Shown: piece after piece, positions 1-5,273 of the stretch
How the letters are laid out: every line of letters begins with the position of its first letter
Numbering within the stretch: position 1 is the first letter of the stretch
Source of the DNA: an uncultured Clostridia bacterium
GTDB taxonomy: Bacteria > Bacillota > Clostridia > Saccharofermentanales > DTU023
Direction of reading: 5' to 3'
Assembly: GCA_947254895.1 (NCBI GenBank)
Contig: CAMYEY010000063.1
Coordinates: 1-7,951, forward strand
DNA: 7,951 bases
Notes under the pieces: generated by a model
Databases searched by the model: none
The model's input: the letters and a program-made list of their open reading frames with translations, nothing else
Told to the model about the DNA's origin: nothing
Made by a program: the position numbers and the translations under genes

Positions 1-90
1 CAGTCCAAGCTAACCATAACGTAAGGTATAGCTAACAACAGTAGGTATTTTGCTAGCTTTTCGAATTAGTCAAAGCTAATTTTCAAAAAA
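1..90. other. Non-coding left edge with imperfect tandem repeat
   Basis: No credible coding region is seen here on either strand. The stretch is AT-rich and holds two copies of AGCTAAC (8-14 and 30-36), each followed by a GTA(A)GGTAT element (21-29 and 41-48), so 8-49 looks like an imperfect tandem duplication of about 21 bp. A short inverted repeat, AATTAG at 64-69 with CTAATT at 76-81, lies just before the htrA terminator. The function of these elements is unknown, and the neighbouring gene is outside the window. Confidence 0.35.
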
Positions 91-129
91 CAAAAAAAAA
101 GAGAAGCCAGCTTTAAAGCCAGCTTCTCT
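91..129 (-). terminator. Intrinsic terminator of htrA
   Basis: Positions 100-129 form an inverted repeat. The outer arm AGAGAAGC/GCTTCTCT pairs fully, a 2x2 mismatch follows, and a short inner GC pair closes a TTTAAA loop. On the minus strand the hairpin is followed at once by nine T residues (A-tract 92-100 on the plus strand) and then more T. It lies 42 bp beyond the htrA stop codon and faces the right way to end that transcript. Confidence 0.85.
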
Positions 130-170
130 CGCTGTTAATTTTGTATAATTATACTTATTATTCAGTTCTT

Positions 171-1670
171 TTAGCTTTTTTCTGCTTCCATCTCAAATTC
201 GCTAAATTCCAAGTCTAAGGACTGGGGCGCATTCTCCCTAAAAATCTCAACCTTAACCTTATCACCCAGCTTATAGTTCAGCAGGTGGGTTTTCAGGCTA
301 TTCATCGAATCCACCTTAGCTCCGTCTATGGCTGTGATGATATCTCCGCTCTTGAGGCCTGCCTTGTCGGCCGGGGAATTTTTAACAACCTGGTTGATAA
401 CGACCCCCTTATCGGTTGGGAGTTTCTGGTCAGTCATCTGGTCTAAGATCTGGACATTCATGCCGGTGATACCCATGTAAAGCGGTTTGTAGGAACCCTG
501 TTCCAAGACCTTTTGGATGATGGGTTTGGCTACATTGATCGGAATCGCAAAGCCTATACCGTCGGCTGACTGGGGTCTAGCTGTGTTAATCCCGATCACT
601 TCACCGTGGGCATTGAGGAGGGCGCCTCCGGAATTGCCTGAGTTAATAGCAGCATCGGTTTGGATTAACCCATCCATAACATTGCTATTCTCTACAGTGA
701 TCGTCCGGTTGAGGCCCGAGATATAGCCTGAGGTCAGGGTTGATTGGAGGTCGAGGCCTAGGGGGTTACCCAGGGCAATCGCCTTATCCCCAACTTGGAC
801 CTGGTCCGAATCACCGAGGCTGGCCGCCTGGAGTCCGCTTTTTTCCACTTTGATAATGGCCATATCCAAGGTTTCATCTGACCAGACGACCTTAGCCTCA
901 GCTTTTTCGTCATTGGAAAAATAGACCATCAATTTTTCGGCATTACCACCGTTAACAACATGGGAGTTGGTTAAAATATAGCCATTTGAATCTATAATTA
1001 CGCCAGAGCCAACTCCCTCTTTGTACTGTTCAACACCACCATTATAAAAGCTGAACGGCGAATAGATCTTCTCTTTAACCACACAGCTAATCCCTACGAT
1101 AGAAGGAATGGCTTTGGCAGCAACGGCTGTTTCGACCGTGCTGTCCTGGTTAAGCTTGATGTTGATATCCGGCTTAGGCTGATCTAGCGGAGCCTCTGCC
1201 TGTTCTTCCGTCGGGAAGTGGTTGGCTATGATACCGGTATTCCAAACCGCCAAGCCTCCTGTCCCCAAGAGGGCTCCAATCAAGATGAAAACAATCGCCC
1301 TGACCCAGGACCCCTTGGTTTTAGTTTTTTTGACTTCTTCTTTGACCAACTGGCGGATACGGTCATCCTCATCCTGCCCTGGTCTTTGTTCAGTCGGACT
1401 AGGTGAACTGCCTGGATTTCCTGGATTGCCTGAGCCGGCCTGCTGATAACCATAACCTTGTCCGCCCTGATAGGTCTGGTTATTTTGATAATTAGGATGA
1501 TTAAAGGCTTGCTGATAAGGATTATAGCTTGGGCCGGACTCAACCGTTCCAGGAGCTTGTCCAAAATCCTGTCTCATCGACCCTTGGTTGGGTCCATTTT
1601 GACCAGTCTTTGGATTCTGGTAAGGATTTCCCGAGCTATGATTAACTTCGTCTTGATAATTGTCATTCAT
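171..1670 (-). CDS. htrA: HtrA/DegP-family membrane-anchored serine protease
   Basis: This is a 499-aa trypsin-like serine protease/chaperone that degrades misfolded or damaged proteins on the outer face of the membrane. Residues 1-100 are a cytoplasmic low-complexity tail rich in Q, N, G, P and Y. A charged KKTKTK stretch follows (114-119), then one transmembrane helix (about 122-145), a protease domain (about 180-395) and one C-terminal PDZ domain (about 400-490). The catalytic triad is intact: H237 in TNSHVV, D269 in LDMAI and S347 in GNSGG. The overall architecture matches Gram-positive HtrA, although the N-terminal tail is long. The ATG at 1668-1670 is preceded by AGGGAG (1681-1686) with a 10-nt gap. 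The gene has its own candidate promoter and terminator, so it is probably monocistronic. C196 is the only cysteine and lies in the extracytoplasmic protease domain. The family call is very secure. Confidence 0.96.
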   Translation of the reverse strand: MNDNYQDEVNHSSGNPYQNPKTGQNGPNQGSMRQDFGQAPGTVESGPSYNPYQQAFNHPNYQNNQTYQGGQGYGYQQAGSGNPGNPGSSPSPTEQRPGQDEDDRIRQLVKEEVKKTKTKGSWVRAIVFILIGALLGTGGLAVWNTGIIANHFPTEEQAEAPLDQPKPDINIKLNQDSTVETAVAAKAIPSIVGISCVVKEKIYSPFSFYNGGVEQYKEGVGSGVIIDSNGYILTNSHVVNGGNAEKLMVYFSNDEKAEAKVVWSDETLDMAIIKVEKSGLQAASLGDSDQVQVGDKAIALGNPLGLDLQSTLTSGYISGLNRTITVENSNVMDGLIQTDAAINSGNSGGALLNAHGEVIGINTARPQSADGIGFAIPINVAKPIIQKVLEQGSYKPLYMGITGMNVQILDQMTDQKLPTDKGVVINQVVKNSPADKAGLKSGDIITAIDGAKVDSMNSLKTHLLNYKLGDKVKVEIFRENAPQSLDLEFSEFEMEAEKS

Positions 1671-1703
1671 GAAATGATCACTCCCTGTAAATTAACTTTC
1701 TAT

Positions 1704-1709
1704 ATTATA
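1704..1709 (-). promoter_or_regulatory. Candidate -10 box of htrA promoter
   Basis: The minus strand reads TATAAT here, a perfect sigma-A -10 hexamer. Transcription would start about 27 nt before the htrA ATG and leave room for the AGGGAG ribosome site. No good -35 lies 16-18 bp upstream (ATGCCG at 1727-1732), so the promoter may need an activator, or this may be a chance match. Confidence 0.35.
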
Positions 1710-1766
1710 GGTTGCCAAGCAAACAGCGGCATCCCCTACTTATTTTCTTTTGATTCTAACCAATAA

Positions 1767-1788
1767 TTTTGACTGAATTGTGTCAAAA
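1767..1788. promoter_or_regulatory. Inverted repeat upstream of htrA, possible operator
   Basis: TTTTGAC (1767-1773) and GTCAAAA (1782-1788) form a perfect 7-bp inverted repeat with an 8-bp spacer. It lies about 60 bp upstream of the candidate htrA -10 box and about 100 bp before the start codon. The symmetry fits a dimeric regulator site, but no known operator consensus is recognised. It also contains a TTGACA hexamer on the minus strand (1781-1786) without a partner -10 box at a suitable distance. Confidence 0.35.
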
Positions 1789-1805
1789 AAATTAGTTCTT
1801 GTGAC

Positions 1806-1854
1806 TTAAAAATAAAATAGCTGCCAGCGGTCATAAGAGGCCTCCGGCAGCTAT
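1806..1854 (-). terminator. Intrinsic terminator of the redox operon
   Basis: ATAGCTGCC (1817-1825) pairs perfectly with GGCAGCTAT (1846-1854), giving a 9-bp stem. On the minus strand the stem is followed by TTTATTTTT. It lies about 70 bp past the stop codon of the thioredoxin-like gene and well before htrA, so it should separate the two transcripts. The loop contains the self-complementary GAGGCCTC. Confidence 0.8.
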
Positions 1855-1856
1855 CC

Positions 1857-1874
1857 GATAGCTTTCTAGCTATC
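1857..1874 (-). other. Second hairpin just upstream of the terminator
   Basis: GATAGCT (1857-1863), loop TTCT, AGCTATC (1868-1874): a perfect 7-bp stem between the thioredoxin-like gene and its terminator. ATAGCT/AGCTAT arms occur in both hairpins, so alternative pairings are possible (for example 1849-1854 with 1858-1863). It could protect the 3' end of the mRNA or influence termination. Confidence 0.5.
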
Positions 1875-1924
1875 TAAAAAATATGGCTTATGAGGAGAAG
1901 AATGTCAGCAATAAAACTTGCTGT

Positions 1925-2548
1925 TTAAGCCATGCCATCAACTAACTCGCTGATTTTATTTTCTAATTCGGATAATTGGTTATCGTTAGAAATTGCACCG
2001 GTAATTGGATCACCCACAATGTTACCTTCAGAGTCCACCAAAATGCTGGTTGGATAGGCAAAAATATTCATCAAAAACTCATCGGATTCAGGGCTCGAAT
2101 CGATGGTGATGTTGGTATATTTAACCCCACTATCGTCGAGGATCTTTTGGGCTTCCTCCAAGGTAGCCCCCATGCTGGATATATCTGTACAAACGCCAAC
2201 GACTCCAACAGATTTATCTTTCATGTCCTGGCTGAGTTTTTCCAAATAGGGCATTTCAGCAACACAGGCCTGACAGCCAGTAAACCAAAAAGTTAACATG
2301 GTCAATTTATTATTTTTGAACATAGAGCTATCAACCTTATTACCTGCAAAGTCTTTACCGGTAAATTTAGGAAAGTTTTTTGCCTCAGCGGTCTTAGCTT
2401 GACCTTCTGCAGTTTGCTCGGCAACTTTTGTCTCCTTGCTTGTTGGTTCGCTCTCTGTTTTTTTAGTATCTCCACCACAGGCAGTCAGGCTCGTGACCAT
2501 AACTGCTGCTAAGGCAAATGCTACTATTCCTTTGTTTAATTTTCTCAT
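1925..2548 (-). CDS. TlpA/ResA-like thioredoxin-fold lipoprotein
   Basis: This is a 207-aa membrane-anchored thiol-disulfide oxidoreductase. Residues 1-24 are a lipoprotein signal peptide with lipobox LTAC, so C24 would be lipidated after cleavage. An S/T/E/K-rich linker follows (about 25-55), then an AhpC/TSA-Redoxin-type thioredoxin domain (about 58-205). The redox motif is CQAC at C92/C95 in a WFTGCQAC context, and the cis-proline is P166 in YPTS. C120 (GVCTD) is an additional cysteine. The ATG at 2546-2548 is chosen because it starts the signal peptide and follows AAGGA (2556-2560) by 7 nt. The reading frame stays open to an ATG at 2626, but that extension lacks a ribosome site and would bury the signal peptide. 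The gene is last in the redox operon, 83 bp after the Fe-S gene. It probably reduces extracytoplasmic thiols, with electrons from the upstream proteins; the true partner is not shown by sequence. Confidence 0.9.
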   Translation of the reverse strand: MRKLNKGIVAFALAAVMVTSLTACGGDTKKTESEPTSKETKVAEQTAEGQAKTAEAKNFPKFTGKDFAGNKVDSSMFKNNKLTMLTFWFTGCQACVAEMPYLEKLSQDMKDKSVGVVGVCTDISSMGATLEEAQKILDDSGVKYTNITIDSSPESDEFLMNIFAYPTSILVDSEGNIVGDPITGAISNDNQLSELENKISELVDGMA

Positions 2549-2555
2549 CTTATTT

Positions 2556-2560
2556 TCCTT
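2556..2560 (-). promoter_or_regulatory. Ribosome binding site deciding the thioredoxin start
   Basis: The minus strand reads AAGGA, 7 nt before the ATG at 2548. It supports the 207-aa form over an upstream in-frame ATG at 2626 that has no such site. Confidence 0.7.
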
Positions 2561-2631
2561 TCTATCTTGCTCTACCGGCAAAGTCTCTCTAAAACGACTC
2601 AGATAGCCGGAGAAGCATACTAGCATATCTG

Positions 2632-3639
2632 TTATTTATTTTGAAAGTTTGGCGACTGGATCGCCTCCCAATCTTCCTTAATTCTTCTCTGATCCTCAGC
2701 CGAAATCGTCATCAGGTCTCTTTTGAACATCCCACTAGAAATGGCACTGACCGGACAAGCTTTCAGACACTCGCCACAGCGGATACATTCAAGGGCGGCA
2801 CTGTCCTTGGTAATATCGACATCCATGTGACAAACTCGAGCACAGACTCCACAATTTATACACTTATTTTTATCCACCTTATATTGGTAAAAGGATAACC
2901 GGTTAAAGAGCGAATAAAAGGCTCCCAAGGGACAAATCCATTTACAGAAGGGGCGGTAAATAAAGATGGAAAGGCCGGTAAATACTAGCAAGATCAGTGA
3001 TTTCCAGCCAAAGAGTTTACCAATAGCAGACCGGATGCCGGGGTTGGCTATGATGAGGGGAACCCCTCCCTCCAAAATGCCCTGCGGACAAATATATTTG
3101 CAGAAATAGGGGAAGGCCATGCCGGACTTGTTGACTAGGAACACACCAAACAGCCAAACCACAAACACCATGATGACATACTTGATGTAGCGGGGTATCC
3201 GCCAGTTTTTAGTCGATATTTTCTTACTGGGGATCTTATGGACCAGGTCTTGGAACCAGCCAAAGGGGCAAAAGAAACCACAGATCAGCCGTCCAAAGAT
3301 GACCCCTAAAAAGATTAGAAGGCCTGTTATATAGTAGGAAAAGTTAAATTTTGAAGAGCCCACTACGGCTTGAAAAGATCCTACAGGACAAGACCCTAAG
3401 GCCCCCGGACAAGAGTAGCAATTGAGCCCGGGTAGGCAGAGCCTCTTTCCTGGTCCGGTATAGATTCTACCCTTGATAAAGTTACCGACCTGGCCATTGC
3501 TCAGCAGAGCCCAAGCCCCTTGAAGCAGAGACCTGTGGCCTATAAAAAAGCCGGCTTTCTTGTTTTGGGCCCGCCTTTTAGCCTTCGCTCTCTCCTTTTG
3601 TTTCGTCTTAATTGCTTTTTTAGGGTCTAAATTTGCCAT
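2632..3639 (-). CDS. Polytopic NapH/NosR-like 4Fe-4S membrane protein
   Basis: This is a 335-aa integral membrane iron-sulfur protein. Residues 1-30 are a strongly basic cytoplasmic tail. At 68-84 lies a cysteine cluster (C68, C74, C77, C84) in a GLNCYSCPGALGSCP context. Hydrophobic segments are about 100-120, 150-170 and 212-230. The ends of these segments carry CX3C pairs, C120/C124, C180/C184 and C232/C236, each second cysteine followed by proline, as in the Fer4_5/NapH/NosR family. A C-terminal two-cluster ferredoxin domain has C260, C263, C266, C270 and C285, C288, C291, C295. Family members pass electrons between cytoplasmic or quinone donors and extracytoplasmic redox partners. Here the likely partners are the adjacent CxxC proteins. 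The gene starts 21 nt after the small CxxC gene. The only ribosome site, TAAGGG at 3643-3648, is just 3 nt from the ATG. The family is secure; donor and acceptor are inferred. Confidence 0.92.
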   Translation of the reverse strand: MANLDPKKAIKTKQKERAKAKRRAQNKKAGFFIGHRSLLQGAWALLSNGQVGNFIKGRIYTGPGKRLCLPGLNCYSCPGALGSCPVGSFQAVVGSSKFNFSYYITGLLIFLGVIFGRLICGFFCPFGWFQDLVHKIPSKKISTKNWRIPRYIKYVIMVFVVWLFGVFLVNKSGMAFPYFCKYICPQGILEGGVPLIIANPGIRSAIGKLFGWKSLILLVFTGLSIFIYRPFCKWICPLGAFYSLFNRLSFYQYKVDKNKCINCGVCARVCHMDVDITKDSAALECIRCGECLKACPVSAISSGMFKRDLMTISAEDQRRIKEDWEAIQSPNFQNK

Positions 3640-3642
3640 CTT

Positions 3643-3650
3643 CCCTTACC
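3643..3650 (-). promoter_or_regulatory. Close-spaced ribosome site of the Fe-S gene
   Basis: The minus strand reads GGTAAGGG, ending 3 nt before the ATG at 3639. The spacing is shorter than usual. The same octamer precedes the histidine kinase start. Translational coupling with the gene that ends 21 nt upstream may compensate. Confidence 0.45.
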
Positions 3651-3660
3651 AACTTTCAGA

Positions 3661-3882
3661 TCAGCCAATACCGATACATTCGAGACAAATATTGATCGCC
3701 TTGGTGAAAACCGTATCCACCTCGCCCCGGTAAGCCCCATAAGCAACCATAGCCACAGCTAAGACGAGGAAGGCAAGTTTCCATTTGAGGGAATAATCGC
3801 CCCTTGCAGTTTGCTCTAATTGGGGTACACCTTCTAACTTAGTAGCCCCTTGCTGCTGTTCTGGCTTGCTTAAACTTGCCAC
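3661..3882 (-). CDS. Small membrane CxxC protein (CD1871A-like)
   Basis: This 73-aa protein has a polar N-terminal half (1-33), a single transmembrane helix (about 34-51, KLAFLVLAVAMVAYGAY) and a short C-terminal tail ending in ICLECIGIG. The tail carries the only cysteines, C66 and C69. Lysines K33 and K35 precede the helix, so positive-inside topology would place the CxxC on the outer face. The tail and size match the small CXXC family named after C. difficile CD1871A, which I recall occurring beside 4Fe-4S and TlpA-like genes; no function for it is known to me. The start is GTG at 3880-3882, preceded by GGAGG (3892-3896) with 9 nt spacing. It is first in the three-gene redox operon. A role as a thiol relay is inference from the motif and the neighbours. 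Confidence 0.85.
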   Translation of the reverse strand: MASLSKPEQQQGATKLEGVPQLEQTARGDYSLKWKLAFLVLAVAMVAYGAYRGEVDTVFTKAINICLECIGIG

Positions 3883-3891
3883 CGGTTTGAT

Positions 3892-3896
3892 CCTCC
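3892..3896 (-). promoter_or_regulatory. Strong ribosome site for the GTG-started CxxC gene
   Basis: The minus strand reads GGAGG within GGTGGAGGATC, 9 nt before GTG at 3880-3882. It is the strongest Shine-Dalgarno match in the window and supports the non-ATG start. Confidence 0.75.
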
Positions 3897-3910
3897 ACCT
3901 TCATATACTT

Positions 3911-3926
3911 GGCCTAATGGCCTAAA
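3911..3926. repeat. Tandem 8-bp direct repeat in leader of redox operon
   Basis: GGCCTAAT (3911-3918) is followed directly by GGCCTAAA (3919-3926), identical in 7 of 8 positions. It lies about 15 bp upstream of the ribosome site of the small CxxC gene. The GGCC cores are self-complementary and could form a short hairpin. Function is unknown; a regulator site or chance are both possible. Confidence 0.35.
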
Positions 3927-3974
3927 CAAAAACAAGTCTCTTGTTCGTTCAACTGAGTCCAGTATGCACAAGTT

Positions 3975-3980
3975 AATATA
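3975..3980 (-). promoter_or_regulatory. Candidate -10 box of the redox operon
   Basis: The minus strand reads TATATT in an AT-rich stretch (3972-4003) of the 152-bp gap after the histidine kinase. No convincing -35 box is present at 16-18 bp. GTTAA (3972-3976 and 3989-3993) and GTTTAA (3994-3999) elements surround it and might be binding sites for the OmpR-type regulator encoded upstream. A weak -35 would suit an activated promoter. Readthrough from the two-component genes is equally possible because no T-tract terminator was seen between them. Confidence 0.25.
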
Positions 3981-4034
3981 AAATTCCTGTTAAGTTTAAT
4001 TTGGAAGTATGGCAAATATCCCTTGCCCCAAAAA

Positions 4035-5273
4035 CTACTTCAGCCTTTCCGGCAAGACCAGACTAACACTTGTGCCTTTGGGTTGATTAGACTCAAGCCA
4101 TAAGCGGCCCTTGAGCCGGCTAACAATATGTTTAACCAGGGCTAAACCAATCCCATAGCCATCTACCGCCTTATTGCGAGAGTTATCCACCCGATAAAAA
4201 AGATCAAAGACACGGCCTTTTTCAGCCTCCGTAATGCCGACTCCCTGGTCTTTAACTTGAATCAAGACCCGGTTTTGTCCGTCAGATAAGCCTTGTTGGT
4301 CTGGCAGTTTTTGGCAAGAGACCGTAATTTGACCCGGTTCGTCACTATATTTGATGGCATTATCGACTAGGTTAAAAATGGCCCTAGCTAAAAGCTGGTC
4401 ATCACTTTCCACAAAGATATCCCTGCCCGTAACCAGCAAGGTCTGCTCCTTGGCCATAGCCTTATCTTCTAGGTCAAAGGTTATTTCTTCTAAAAGGAGG
4501 CGGATATCAATCTTTTGGATGTTTAACTTTTCGTCTCGGCTGAGAAATAAAATACTGTCAACTAAGTCTGACAAGCCTTGGATCTTGCGTTCAAGCAAGT
4601 CTAAAAAATCTCTCATATCCGCCGGGCTCTTACTCTCTGCCTTCTTCTTATAGAGGTCTATTTTGGCCTGCAGGACAGCCAGAGGTGTCCGCAGTTCGTG
4701 GGCTACATTGTTAGAAAAGTTTTTCTCCTTAGCATAGGTCTGGGCGATCTTTTCCAGGGTCCCATTAAAACTCTCCGCTAATCCCTCTAGTTCAAAACTA
4801 TCTCGGGGCACAGGGACAGGTTCAAATTTGTCATCAAGCTGGTCAATATCGATCTTGGCTATATCGCGACTAAGGTCTTCTAGGGGTCTCAGTTTTCTCC
4901 CTATAATCCAATAAAAAGCAGCTGAACCCAGAAGGGCTGTAACGAGAAGAACAACGGAATAAAAGAGACGAAATTCGGTTGTCGAATTAACCTGGGTTTC
5001 CTCAATAACTAAGACTGCATTGTCGATGGGTTGGTCTCCTGCAGTCAGGACTCCTCCTAAGTTTGCAACAATGTCTTGGGTGATTTTTTCCTGCCACAAG
5101 CGGATGATAAAACTGGAGATAAAGGTCATTAAAAGGAAGATAACAATGACCCAAATAATGAGTTGAAAAGCAAGGCTGGAGGTCCGCTTTTTTCTACTTT
5201 GCTGGTGGTCAGATCCTCCTTGTCTCCCAAGTTTGCCCCCACTGGAGGAGAGCTTTGGCTTAACGGATGACAT
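4035..5273 (-). CDS. HAMP-domain sensor histidine kinase
   Basis: This is a 412-aa membrane histidine kinase that would phosphorylate the response regulator encoded just upstream. It has a basic N-terminal cytoplasmic tail (1-32), TM1 (about 33-57), a short extracytoplasmic loop (about 58-103), TM2 (about 104-125) and HAMP (about 126-180). The HisKA domain has FSNNVAHELRTPL with phospho-acceptor H192. The HATPase_c domain has an N box at NLVDNAIKYS (301-310), G1 DQGVGI (342-347), an F box near FDLFYRVDNS (356-365) and G2 GYGIGLALV (372-380). All key motifs are intact and the length is normal. The ATG at 5271-5273 lies inside the regulator gene, a 14-bp overlap that points to translational coupling. 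The signal sensed is unknown. Position immediately upstream of the redox cassette suggests envelope redox or oxidative stress, by inference only. Confidence 0.94.
   Translation of the reverse strand: MSSVKPKLSSSGGKLGRQGGSDHQQSRKKRTSSLAFQLIIWVIVIFLLMTFISSFIIRLWQEKITQDIVANLGGVLTAGDQPIDNAVLVIEETQVNSTTEFRLFYSVVLLVTALLGSAAFYWIIGRKLRPLEDLSRDIAKIDIDQLDDKFEPVPVPRDSFELEGLAESFNGTLEKIAQTYAKEKNFSNNVAHELRTPLAVLQAKIDLYKKKAESKSPADMRDFLDLLERKIQGLSDLVDSILFLSRDEKLNIQKIDIRLLLEEITFDLEDKAMAKEQTLLVTGRDIFVESDDQLLARAIFNLVDNAIKYSDEPGQITVSCQKLPDQQGLSDGQNRVLIQVKDQGVGITEAEKGRVFDLFYRVDNSRNKAVDGYGIGLALVKHIVSRLKGRLWLESNQPKGTSVSLVLPERLK

Noticed and set aside
1458..1766. Plus-strand reading frame of 102 aa over the htrA 5' end
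   Set aside because: It is antisense to the low-complexity tail of HtrA, has no ribosome site and shows no family features. The other plus-strand frames over the real genes were dropped for the same reason.
1781..1786. Perfect TTGACA on the minus strand as the htrA -35 box
   Set aside because: No acceptable -10 box lies 15-19 bp downstream (TTGGTT at 17 bp), and the good TATAAT at 1704-1709 is much too far away.
2575..2610. CCGGC/GCCGG pairing with nested AGTC/GACT in the gap before the thioredoxin gene, as a riboswitch or processing site
   Set aside because: Stems are only 4-5 bp with large loops, there is no T-tract and no known riboswitch core was recognised. Such pairings are expected by chance.
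2549..2626. 26-residue N-terminal extension of the thioredoxin-like protein, starting at ATG 2626
   Set aside because: No Shine-Dalgarno site precedes it, and it would place the lipoprotein signal peptide internally. The ATG at 2548 has AAGGA at 7 nt and begins a proper signal peptide.
4011..4027. GGCAA-N7-TTGCC hairpin after the histidine kinase, as a terminator
   Set aside because: The stem is only 5 bp and no T-tract follows on the minus strand, so it cannot be called a terminator.
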